Assembly (NCBI RefSeq): GCF_000422745.1
Contig: NZ_AUGQ01000008.1
Span: 34,775-98,774 of the forward strand
Length of the DNA stretch: 64,000 nucleotides
From: Microbacterium gubbeenense DSM 15944
GTDB lineage: Bacteria; Actinomycetota; Actinomycetes; Actinomycetales; Microbacteriaceae
Direction: 5' to 3'
Made by a program: the position numbers and the translations under genes. The notes beneath the pieces were generated by a model. That model was not told the origin of the DNA. It saw only the letters and a program-made list of their open reading frames with translations, and searched no databases. Within the stretch, counting starts at the first letter, position 1. The number at the start of each line of letters is the position of its first letter. Shown piece after piece: positions 42,372 through 49,530 of the stretch.

Positions 42372-42893
42372 CTACTCCGTGTGCCACAGATCGCGGTAGA
42401 AGGCGATGCGCGTCGGATCCGGATCCGCCGCCGCGAGCCGCTTCCGCTCGGCAGGGTCGGCAAGCGTCGCGATCCGTTCGTCAGTCGACCACGTCCAGGG
42501 GCAGTCCGCGACCGGAAGCGCGTCGTGAAACGCGCGCAGACCGGCCCCGAGAGCCCGTGCCGCGCCGTGCGGGCGCCCGCTCCACGGATCCAGAACCGCG
42601 GAGGTGCCGGCAATCGTCTCCGTCACGAGAAGCTGCTCGTCATCGCCGGCGGTGAACGACACAACCGGCGGCACATTCGCGTATTGCCTCGCCCAGCGCA
42701 GGCGCTCAGCCTCGCGCCCGAGATCCACGCTGCCTCCGCGTTGCCACTTCGCATGGCGTCCGGGCAGCCGAAAGGTCAGTCCGCCATGGCCGTTCAGCCA
42801 CACCGCCTCGGCCTGGTCGCCTCCCCGCAGCGCCGCAATGATCGCCGGCGCCTCGGCGCCCTCCGGAACCCCGGCCAGGTCACTCGGGATCAT
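42372..42893 (-). pseudogene. Aminoglycoside phosphotransferase-family gene with internal deletion
   Basis: The 173-residue frame begins like an actinobacterial APH(3')-type kinase: AVWLNGHGGLTFRLPG, then KWQRGGS with the ATP lysine, EAERLRWARQYANVPPVV and GLRAFHDALPVADCPWTW. It then jumps to a typical C-terminus (DPDPTRIAFYRDLWHTE). The catalytic middle, HGDxCxPN and the HVDLG metal loop, about 80-90 residues, is missing, while the reading frame is intact. It should therefore be inactive as a kinase. ATG 42893 is chosen by family alignment. A family-D repeat lies 43 bp upstream of the start. Confidence 0.72.
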
Positions 42894-42935
42894 CGAGTCT
42901 CGTCCGATCCGCGCCCTCGCCGTTCCACAACGTCG

Positions 42936-42995
42936 GAGATGAGCCACAACGTCGGAGAGATCCTGCGATTCGGTCCGACGTTATGGCTCGTTTCC
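42936..42995. repeat. Family D inverted repeat, copy D1
   Basis: GAGATGAGCCACAACGTCGGA (from 42936) pairs with TCCGACGTTATGGCTCGTTT (from 42974) with two mismatches, then continues with CCGCGCGAACAGCGCACGCC outside the hairpin. The same arms and tail recur at 43339-43399 and, more diverged, at 43076-43135. Confidence 0.65.
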
Positions 42996-43020
42996 GCGCG
43001 AACAGCGCACGCCGTGCCCC

Positions 43021-43287
43021 TCATCGTCCCCCTCCAGGACCCGAGACGACGAGATCCGTCGCGCCCCACAACCGCGGAAATGAGCCGTAACGACGGAGGA
43101 AGATCGCGAACGGCTCCGGAGATATGGCTCTTCTCCGCCCGAGCATCACCCGCGCCGCGTGGCGCAGCAGCATACCGTCGAGCCACTCGTCGTACGAGGT
43201 TCGGTCGCCGAAGACCTCAACATATACGTCCCAGATCTCCGGCGAGCGCGAACGCACCTCCGCATCGCTCAAAAATCGGAGCCCCAT
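43021..43287 (-). pseudogene. Truncated GNAT acetyltransferase-like fragment
   Basis: A strong GAGGAGGAACG ribosome site precedes ATG 43287. The first about 47 residues (MGLRFLSDAEVRSRSPEIW, then VYVEVFGDRTSYDEWLDGML and LRHAAR) look like the N-terminus of an actinobacterial GNAT N-acetyltransferase, in which RHAAREGFRL normally leads into the acetyl-CoA core. Here the frame runs directly into repeat D2 (43076-43135) and ends at 43021 with repeat-encoded residues. The catalytic core is absent. Family assignment rests on a short segment and is tentative. Confidence 0.45.
43076..43135. repeat. Family D inverted repeat, copy D2
   Basis: GGAAATGAGCCGTAACGACGGA (43076-43097, 22 bp, one arm) faces CTCCGGAGATATGGCTC and CTTCTCC (about 43113-43135), the reverse-complement arm with several mismatches. 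It is the most diverged of the three family-D copies and supplies the C-terminal codons of the GNAT-like fragment. Confidence 0.5.
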
Positions 43288-43338
43288 CGTTCCTCCTCGA
43301 ACTCAGACGCCATGGGATTCCGCGCGCACCCTACTTGC

Positions 43339-43399
43339 GGAAATGAGCCACAACCGCGGAAAGACTTCACGATCAGCTCCGCAGTTGCGGCTCATCTCC
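43339..43399. repeat. Family D inverted repeat, copy D3
   Basis: GGAAATGAGCCACAACCGCGG (43339 on) pairs with CCGCAGTTGCGGCTCATCTCC (43379-43399). The outer tail CGCGCGAACAGCGCGAGACG matches that of D1. The stop of the AlkX-like gene (43373) falls inside the hairpin, so its final residues (RGDEPQLRS) are repeat-encoded. Confidence 0.65.
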
Positions 43400-44641
43400 G
43401 CGCGAACAGCGCGAGACGCCCGACGCATTCGGATGCTCGTGGCGCTCGGCACCGAGGGATGCGGCGAGGTCGTCGGCCGCGTCGCCCCAGCGCGACACGG
43501 TCACGTCATCCAGCCCCTGCCAGCCGGCCGCGCGGCGGATCTCGGCCGCCACCCGCGAGGGATCCGGCCTGACACCTGACTCCCACCACGCCGACTGCAC
43601 GCGCAGCGTCGAGGCGGCCCGATCGGCCTTGAGATCGATGCGCCCGGCGATGCGATCGTCGACGACGAGCGGCAGCGAGTAGTACCCGTACCGCCGCTTC
43701 GGCCCCGGCACGTAGATCTCGATCCGGTACGAGAAGTCGAACAGACGCTCGGCGCGCTCGCGGAACCACACCATCGGATCGAACGGGGTCAGGAGGCTCG
43801 CCTGCGTCACGGATCGCGGCACGCGCGCGTCGCGGTGGATCCACGCGTCGCGCGCCCAGCCCTCGACCCGCACGGGCGCGAGCTCGCCCTCGTCGACGAG
43901 CTCGGCGATCGCCCGGCGCACCGCGGCTTGATCGCGCAGCCGGTAGTAGTCGTTGAGGTCGGACAGCGTCGCGACGCCGTACGACCGCGCGGCCCGGCGC
44001 ACGAGCTCCCGGATCGCGTCGTCCCGCGGCGCGTCGAACAGCACGCGATCCGGCAGCACGTGCGACGCGAGCCCGTACACGCGCTCGAACCCATCACGCC
44101 CGGCGATCGCGACCTCGCCGATGCCCCAGAGGTGTTCGAGGGCGCGCTTGACGTGATCCCAATCCCACCAGGGCCCGCGCCGCGCCTCGCGCTCGATCGA
44201 CGAGATCTCGCTGGGCTTCAGCGGCCCGCGGTCGGCGAGCTCTTCCCGCACGCGCTCGATGACCTCGGCGTTCTCGCCGGCCCAGCCGCCCCACCGGCCA
44301 TCGCGGGCGCGGATCGCCTCTCGGCGGAACCCCCACAGCGGCCAGTCGTCGATCGGCATGAACGCCGCCTCGTGCGCGAGGTACTCGACGTGCGTGGGCT
44401 TGCGGCGCCGGAACACGACGCGGTCAAGCGCCGCGGGGTCGTAGAATCCGGCGCGCGAGAACATCGGCATGTAGTGCGACCGCGCGAACACGTTCACCGA
44501 GTCGATCTGCAGCACGCCCATGCGCGCGATGCCGGCGTGCAGCGTGCGCGGCGACGCGGATCCGTCCCTCGCCCCGCCGAGCCCCTGCGAGGCGAGCGCC
44601 GTGCGCCTCGCCTGCGCTGCCGAAAGTGTCGTCCTTGCCAC
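43373..44641 (-). CDS. AlkX/YcaQ-like winged-helix DNA glycosylase (HTH_42 family)
   Basis: The 422-residue product belongs to the HTH_42 family that includes E. coli YcaQ (AlkX) and Streptomyces AlkZ, which unhook interstrand crosslinks and remove alkylated bases. The catalytic QxD triad of the AlkX branch appears as QID in GVLQIDSVNVFARSHYMP (about residues 36-53). Tandem winged-helix segments follow (GPLKPSEISSIEREARRG, YGVATLSDLNDYYRL) and a C-terminal beta domain (RRYGYYSLPLVVDDRIAGRI). GTG 44641 is 6 nt after TACCGT. Its last residues are encoded by repeat D3, replacing whatever tail it once had. Confidence 0.85.
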   Translation of the reverse strand: MARTTLSAAQARRTALASQGLGGARDGSASPRTLHAGIARMGVLQIDSVNVFARSHYMPMFSRAGFYDPAALDRVVFRRRKPTHVEYLAHEAAFMPIDDWPLWGFRREAIRARDGRWGGWAGENAEVIERVREELADRGPLKPSEISSIEREARRGPWWDWDHVKRALEHLWGIGEVAIAGRDGFERVYGLASHVLPDRVLFDAPRDDAIRELVRRAARSYGVATLSDLNDYYRLRDQAAVRRAIAELVDEGELAPVRVEGWARDAWIHRDARVPRSVTQASLLTPFDPMVWFRERAERLFDFSYRIEIYVPGPKRRYGYYSLPLVVDDRIAGRIDLKADRAASTLRVQSAWWESGVRPDPSRVAAEIRRAAGWQGLDDVTVSRWGDAADDLAASLGAERHEHPNASGVSRCSRGDEPQLRS

Positions 44642-44802
44642 CCCTCGACGGTACCGCGCCCGCTTTCTCAGGAGAACCATAGCCGGGCCACAGAGTGCGC
44701 ATTGCGCGAATGGTGAGTATGTCCTTATCTCGACGGGAATAGCTCTCCTCCCCGGAGCGTTTACCCGAATGTCCATCTCCTCGAATGATTGGAAAGGGCA
44801 CC

Positions 44803-45210
44803 GTGGGCAAGAACTACGTAGACATCGAAGACGACCAGGGCGAGACGTTGCGCTACCGCAAGCACGCCAACGGCCGCGGACTCGTCGCGCACGGCGCGAA
44901 GGTCGCCGCGACAGCTCGCGTCGAGGCGGGTGCGTACATCGAACCCCGGGCACACGTGCTGGAGGGTGCGCAGATCGCCGCCGGCGCATGGATCGAACCC
45001 GGCGCCATCATCGGCCCGGGCGCCATCATCGACGCGAACGCGCACATCGGCCCCGAGGCGGCCGTCGGCGCGAAGGCCAAAATCGGCGTCCGCAGCTTCA
45101 TCGGCGCTCGCGCGCAGGTCGCCGGCGGATCGCTCATCGGCGACGACGAGAAGATCCTCGACGGCGAGAAGATCGCCACCGACCTCCGCGGGTTTCGCCT
45201 CGCGGCATAA
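44803..45210 (+). CDS. Left-handed beta-helix (hexapeptide-repeat) protein
   Basis: The 135-residue product is dominated by hexapeptide repeats of the form [AVI]-G/A-x-x-A-x (VAATARVEAGAYIEPRAHVL, then EGAQIAAGAWIEPGAIIGPG and AIIDANAHIGPEAAVGAKAKIG), giving about eight rungs of a left-handed beta helix. Such folds occur in acyltransferases and carbonic-anhydrase-like proteins; no catalytic His is clear, so the function is open. GTG 44803 is preferred over ATG 44785 because GGAAAGGG lies just upstream of the GTG. A strong terminator follows the stop. Confidence 0.72.
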   Translation: MGKNYVDIEDDQGETLRYRKHANGRGLVAHGAKVAATARVEAGAYIEPRAHVLEGAQIAAGAWIEPGAIIGPGAIIDANAHIGPEAAVGAKAKIGVRSFIGARAQVAGGSLIGDDEKILDGEKIATDLRGFRLAA

Positions 45211-45221
45211 CTGACGCGACA

Positions 45222-45256
45222 AGGGCCGCTCACCGACACCGGTGGGCGGCCCTTTT
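45222..45256 (+). terminator. Intrinsic terminator after the beta-helix gene
   Basis: AGGGCCGCTCACCG pairs with CGGTGGGCGGCCCT (one G-T pair) around a short ACAC loop, followed by TTTT. It begins 12 bp after the stop at 45210 and is one of the two clearest rho-independent terminators in the window. Confidence 0.85.
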
Positions 45257-45269
45257 CTGCGCCCGCGAG

Positions 45270-45354
45270 CGCACGAGTACGGCACCGCGGTGCAGATTCG
45301 GGCCGCACCGGCTCAAGAACGCCGGCCTCGGCCCGATCTGCCGTAGTCCTGCAC
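45270..45354. repeat. Family A inverted repeat, copy A4
   Basis: CGCACGAGTACGGCA (45270-45284) and TGCCGTAGTCCTGCA (45340-45354) are the family-A arms. Inner arms GATTCGGGCC and GGCCCGATC are also reverse complements, so the whole element can fold into a long stem. It lies between convergent genes, right after the beta-helix terminator and just before the esterase stop. Confidence 0.65.
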
Positions 45355-45365
45355 AAGCAAGAAGC

Positions 45366-46322
45366 TCAGACGCGATCCGCGAGCCAGTCGAGCTGGCGCC
45401 GCCGGTGCTCCGGGCCGCCGCCCTCGTGGCCGCTGTACGCGTAGTGCACGATCTCCTTGTCCTCGCCCGCCCACGCGTTGAACGCGCCGAACACGGTCGA
45501 CGGCGGGCAGACCGCGTCCATCAGCGCGACCGAGAACAGCGCCGGCACGCTTGCGCGGGAGGCGAGGTTCACGCCGTCGACGTACGACAGCGTGCGGAAC
45601 GTGTCGTCGACCCGGTCGCGGAACGCCGCGAGGTAGCGCACGATCTCGGCGTACGGATCGGCGTCGGTGATCGACATCGCGCGCGGGAAGTCGCACAGGA
45701 ACGGCACGTCGATCAGGGCGCCCGCCACGTCGTCGCCGAGCGCCGCCGCCGCGATCCCGATGCCGCCGCCCTGGCTGACGCCCGTGACGAAGACGGGCAG
45801 CCCCGGCGCCAGCTCATGCGCGACGTCGACCGCGCGCACCGCGTCGGTGAAGACGCGCCGGTAGTAGTAGGTCTCCGGAGACGCGATGCCGCGCGTGATG
45901 CTGCCCGTCGCGGGCTCGGATCCGTGCGGATCGGCGGTCGCGCCCGGCAGCACCCGGTGCATGCCCTGGCCGCGGGTATCGACGCGCAGGTGCCCGTATC
46001 CTGCCGCCGCCCACTCGGCCTGCTGGTGTGCCAGCCCTCGCCCGCCCGAGTAGCCGAGGAACTCGACGACGATCGCGGTCGGCTCCGCGTGCGCGGGCCG
46101 GTGATACCAGGCCCGGATCGGATCGCCCGCGAACCCGGAGAACGTCACGTCGCTCGTCGTGATGAGCGCGAGCCCGTTGTCGACCTCGGGTGCGTACGTC
46201 TCGCCGCGCGCGTCGCGGCTGCCCTGGAGCGTGCTCGCCCAGAAGTCATCGAAGTCGTCGGGGAGAAGAACACCGGAGCGGTACTCGCGCAATTGCTCGA
46301 GCGGCAGGTCGAAATGCGGCAC
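45366..46322 (-). CDS. Acetylxylan esterase / cephalosporin-C deacetylase family
   Basis: The 318-residue alpha/beta hydrolase matches the carbohydrate esterase family 7 acetylxylan esterases. The catalytic triad is S183 in GVSQGGG, D269 in ALMDAVCPP and H299 in YSGHEGGG, matching the known spacing of this family. The RGQGMHR segment, characteristic of the family, is present near residue 117. These enzymes deacetylate short xylo-oligosaccharides in the cytoplasm; no signal peptide is seen here. AAAGGA precedes GTG 46322. Confidence 0.92.
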   Translation of the reverse strand: MPHFDLPLEQLREYRSGVLLPDDFDDFWASTLQGSRDARGETYAPEVDNGLALITTSDVTFSGFAGDPIRAWYHRPAHAEPTAIVVEFLGYSGGRGLAHQQAEWAAAGYGHLRVDTRGQGMHRVLPGATADPHGSEPATGSITRGIASPETYYYRRVFTDAVRAVDVAHELAPGLPVFVTGVSQGGGIGIAAAALGDDVAGALIDVPFLCDFPRAMSITDADPYAEIVRYLAAFRDRVDDTFRTLSYVDGVNLASRASVPALFSVALMDAVCPPSTVFGAFNAWAGEDKEIVHYAYSGHEGGGPEHRRRQLDWLADRV

Positions 46323-46393
46323 GGGGATCCTTTCGTCACGCCGAGCGTAACGCGGCGCGACCGCTGTCGCCGATCGTTCCGTATTCTGAGGTC

Positions 46394-47089
46394 ATGGCGC
46401 AGAACAGGGCATCCCGCGGGGGGCGCGTTCGACGAGCGCCCGCGAAGCCCGCACAGCCGAAGAAGCAGCCGAAGCAGATCGCCCCGACCCCGGCTCGGCT
46501 CCCCGCCTTCCGTCTCGGCGCCGTTCCGGGGGCGACGCCCGGCAAGTGGATCCGCCAATGGCGCCTCCAGCGCCCGCACCAGCGGATCGAGCTGATCGAG
46601 ATCGCCTTCGACGCGCAGGTCGAGGCGCTCACGCAGGGCCTCGTCGACGCCGCGATCTGTCGGCGCCCGCTCGCAGAGGACGGCCTGCACGTGATCGCCC
46701 TCTACGAGGAGACCCCGGTCGTCGTGATGTCGGCCGACTCCTCCCTCGCGGCGGCCGACGAGCTCACGCCGCAGGATCTCGACGGCGAGGTGCTCATCAC
46801 TCCCCGCGACGACGTGCTCGGCGAGCTCGGGCTGCCGACCGAGGCGCCGACGTTCGCCGCCATCGACACGACCGAGGACGCGATCGCGACCGCCGCGGCC
46901 GGCGCCGGAATCGTGGTCGTGCCGATGTCTCTCGCGCGGCTCCACCACCGCAAGGACGCCACTTACCGCCCGCTCGTCGGGGCCGCGACCTCGGACGTGG
47001 TCCTCGCGTGGCTGCTCGATCGCGACGCGGAGGACGTGCAGTCCTTCGTCGGCGTCACGCGCGGTCGAACGGCACGCTCGTCCCGCTGA
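46394..47089 (+). CDS. LysR-type effector-domain protein lacking a DNA-binding domain
   Basis: The 231-residue product starts with a Lys/Arg/Pro-rich tail (residues 1-40) and continues with a LysR-type substrate-binding domain: FRLGAVPGATPGKWIRQW, the IEIAFDAQVEALTQGLVDAAICR strand-helix, and AAGAGIVVVPMSLARL. No helix-turn-helix precedes it. It may be a degenerate regulator or a small-molecule-binding protein; the basic tail could contact nucleic acid. ATG 46394 lies 6 nt after TATTCT. It is convergent with metS. Confidence 0.75.
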   Translation: MAQNRASRGGRVRRAPAKPAQPKKQPKQIAPTPARLPAFRLGAVPGATPGKWIRQWRLQRPHQRIELIEIAFDAQVEALTQGLVDAAICRRPLAEDGLHVIALYEETPVVVMSADSSLAAADELTPQDLDGEVLITPRDDVLGELGLPTEAPTFAAIDTTEDAIATAAAGAGIVVVPMSLARLHHRKDATYRPLVGAATSDVVLAWLLDRDAEDVQSFVGVTRGRTARSSR

Positions 47090-47095
47090 TCCGCG

Positions 47096-47236
47096 TCATC
47101 CGACGTCGTCGCCCGCACCGCCCTCCGGGTAGGCGCTCGTCTCCGGCCGCGCGACGAGGAACGCGATGCTCGCGGCGAGCCCGCCCCACACGATGACCGC
47201 CGCGATGATCAGGAACAAGATGGCGATGGCGCTCAT
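47096..47236 (-). CDS. metS: MetS-type small subunit of NSS amino-acid importer
   Basis: This 46-residue reading frame is short and easily missed. It has one membrane helix (IAILFLIIAAVIVWGGLAAS, residues 4-23) and a short polar tail (ARPETSAYPEGGAGDDVG), the pattern of MetS, the tiny partner of the sodium-dependent methionine/alanine importer MetP described in Corynebacterium. Its ATG overlaps the transporter stop by 4 bp (ATGA), so translation of the two is coupled. It is needed for transport in the characterised case. Confidence 0.85.
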   Translation of the reverse strand: MSAIAILFLIIAAVIVWGGLAASIAFLVARPETSAYPEGGAGDDVG

Positions 47237-48810
47237 CGGGCGCCTCCCTTCACGCTGAGCTGCTCATTGGTCGGCCACGCCTCGAAGCTGTGCGGGTCGC
47301 GGCGCCAGGCGACGATCGGCAGAACGATCGCGGCGACGACCGCGAGCACGACGCTGCCCCAGCCCGCGACGCCGAGGTACCAGGTCGCATACCCCTCGTA
47401 GCCGTTCGTCACGAGGTCGATGATCTTGGCCGCGAGCATCCAGATCAGCACGACCGGGGCGACGACGCCCGTGAAGACCACCCACAGACCGCCGACCTTG
47501 AACGTCGACACGGCGCTCAGGTGCCTCGACAGCTCGCCGCCGCGGCGCTTCACCCAGATCACCACGATCGTCATGATGATCGCCGACGCGACGATGCCGA
47601 TGTTGTTCGTCCACTGATCGATCGTGTCGAGCGCGGTCAGGCCCGACGTCGTGCCGAGCAGCACGATCGAGATGACCGCGAGCACGCCCACCCCGCCGAC
47701 GGCCTGGCCGCGCGTGATACCGAATTTGTCGCGGATCGACGCGATGACCACCTCGAGGATCGAAATGAGCGAGGTGAGGCCGGCGAGAGTGAGCGTGCCG
47801 AAGAACAGCGCCCCCATGAAACCGCCGCCCGGCATCTCGCTGACGATCGCGGGGAACGTCACGAATGCGAGGATCGGCCCGCTCAGCCCTTCGACGTCGT
47901 CAACGCCGATGCCCTGCTGATGGGCGAGGAAGCCGATCGTCGAGAACACGCCGATGCCGGCGAGGATCTCGAAGGAGGAGTTGCCGAACGCGACCACGAG
48001 CCCCGCACCGGTCATGTTCGAGCGGCGCCGGCGGTACGAGGCGTAGGTGATCATGATGCCGAACGCGATCGAGAGCGAGAAGAAGATCTGGCTGTACGCC
48101 GCGATCCAGACGTTCGGATCGGCGAGCGCCGCGAAGTCCGGGGTGAAGAACGCGTCGAGCCCGTCGAGCGCGCCCGGAAGGAACAGCGCGCGGATGACGA
48201 GCGCCACGAAAGCGACGACCAGCAGCGGGATGATGATGACGTTCGCGCGCTGCACGCCCTTGACGACGCCGGCGCCGAGGATCACGAGCGTGATGATCCA
48301 CATGAGCACGAGCGGAATCAGCACGGCCGGCACGAAGTCGAACGTCACCGGATCCGCTGCGCCGTCCGCGACCTTCAGGTACTCGCCCGTGAAGAACGCC
48401 GCCGTATCGTCGCCCCACTGCTCACCGAACGAGAAGACGAAGTAGCTGGCGGCCCAGGCGAGAACGCCCGTGTAGTACACCGCGATGAGCGCGGCGATCA
48501 CGACCTGGAACCATCCGATTCCCTCGCCGAAGCGGCCGCCGAGGCGACGCAGCGCGAGCGGCGGTGATCCGCGGAATCGGTGGCCGATCGCGTAGTCGAG
48601 GAAAAGGATGGGAATTCCGGCCGTCAGAAGCGCCACCAGATACGGGATCAGGAACGCTCCGCCGCCCGACTCGTACGCGACACCCGGAAAGCGCCAGATG
48701 TTGCCGAGGCCGACGGCGGATCCCACCGCCGCCATGATGAAACCGAGCTGGCCGGTCCATTGCTCGCGCTCGGGGATCGCGTCTGTCCTCGGCTGTGACG
48801 ATCGCACCAT
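47233..48810 (-). CDS. metP: NSS-family sodium-dependent methionine/alanine importer (MetP-like)
   Basis: The 525-residue membrane protein of the neurotransmitter:sodium symporter family has about 12 helices. The first contains the sodium and substrate site AAVGSAVGLGNIWRFPGVAYESGGGAF (near residues 22-48), unwound around GLGN as in LeuT. The gene is followed by the overlapping MetS-like small subunit, which identifies it as the MetP type. ATG 48810 is preferred over the longer frame at 48900 because AAGGAGCAGC precedes it and the residues before lack NSS features. Substrate choice between methionine, alanine and similar residues is inferred. Confidence 0.9.
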   Translation of the reverse strand: MVRSSQPRTDAIPEREQWTGQLGFIMAAVGSAVGLGNIWRFPGVAYESGGGAFLIPYLVALLTAGIPILFLDYAIGHRFRGSPPLALRRLGGRFGEGIGWFQVVIAALIAVYYTGVLAWAASYFVFSFGEQWGDDTAAFFTGEYLKVADGAADPVTFDFVPAVLIPLVLMWIITLVILGAGVVKGVQRANVIIIPLLVVAFVALVIRALFLPGALDGLDAFFTPDFAALADPNVWIAAYSQIFFSLSIAFGIMITYASYRRRRSNMTGAGLVVAFGNSSFEILAGIGVFSTIGFLAHQQGIGVDDVEGLSGPILAFVTFPAIVSEMPGGGFMGALFFGTLTLAGLTSLISILEVVIASIRDKFGITRGQAVGGVGVLAVISIVLLGTTSGLTALDTIDQWTNNIGIVASAIIMTIVVIWVKRRGGELSRHLSAVSTFKVGGLWVVFTGVVAPVVLIWMLAAKIIDLVTNGYEGYATWYLGVAGWGSVVLAVVAAIVLPIVAWRRDPHSFEAWPTNEQLSVKGGAR

Positions 48811-48954
48811 GCTGCTCCTTCGGCTCCTTCGACGAGAACGCGCCGCGGTATCGCGGCGCGAGAGTGCTCCCCCAGAACATAAGTCAGGAACCGCCCGCAA
48901 TGGAAGAACCGCGCGGTCCCGAGCGCGTCGCGCCGACAGGAATGAGCAATGTGC

Positions 48955-49413
48955 TCAGTCGCGCGCCAGCTGGATCCGCTCGTCGAGATACGCCTCGAGC
49001 GGGGCGAGGAAGCCCGCGGGCGACCAGCGCACCAGGATCCGATCGCCCTGCCGCACGAGCGGACCGGGGTGTTCGTCGTCGACCGCTCGCGCGTCGTAGT
49101 GGAACGTTTCGCCCTCCGCGAAGCCGCCGCGGAAGGCCATGCCGCGGATCGCGGCGCGCTCGCGCTGCGACTCCGCCGTGTACCCGCGGCGCACCTCCTC
49201 GGCCGCGCGCAGAACGGATCCCGTCGCCCACAGATCCGCCTCCCCCACGAGCAGCACGCCCAGGTGCCACGCGTCGGCGACCGGCGCGATGACGGGGCGC
49301 GCGCCGAATGCGCGGCGGATCCGTCGCGGTTCGCGCACCACGCCGATGCGCACCTTCGCGACGCCGTCGAGGCGAGCGCGCGCGTCGGCGAGCAGCGCGT
49401 CGAGGTCGTCCAT
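48955..49413 (-). CDS. Conserved hypothetical protein
   Basis: The 152-residue product is soluble and rich in Arg and Ala. I see [24 protein letters not shown], a beta-like [10 protein letters not shown], then [23 protein letters not shown] and [22 protein letters not shown] do not recognise the family. TAAGGT lies 7 nt before ATG 49413, consistent with a near-leaderless transcript. It is divergent from katG, separated by 117 bp. Confidence 0.65.
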   Translation of the reverse strand: MDDLDALLADARARLDGVAKVRIGVVREPRRIRRAFGARPVIAPVADAWHLGVLLVGEADLWATGSVLRAAEEVRRGYTAESQRERAAIRGMAFRGGFAEGETFHYDARAVDDEHPGPLVRQGDRILVRWSPAGFLAPLEAYLDERIQLARD

Positions 49414-49474
49414 GGTGCTCACCTTACGGATCCGTGCGGTGCTCGACACGCAGGGTCGAGTGCGGGACGCGGTT

Positions 49475-49495
49475 ACGCTAGAATTGAATCATTCA
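49475..49495 (+). promoter_or_regulatory. katG promoter region with TGAATCATTCA palindrome
   Basis: TACGCT (49475-49480) and the overlapping TAGAAT (49479-49484) are -10 candidates for katG. They run directly into TGAATCATTCA (49485-49495), a palindrome with 5 bp arms at the expected start of transcription. A repressor bound there, such as a Fur/PerR-type protein, would block katG. The regulator is not encoded next to the gene, unlike the furA-katG pairs of mycobacteria. Confidence 0.35.
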
Positions 49496-49530
49496 CTTCT
49501 TCACACACACGTCCCTTCTGGAAGGCGAAG

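Noticed and set aside
42936..43399. The three family-D repeats as a CRISPR array
   Set aside because: Repeats are themselves palindromic pairs of unequal spacing with genes between them; no regular spacers, and no cas genes in the window.
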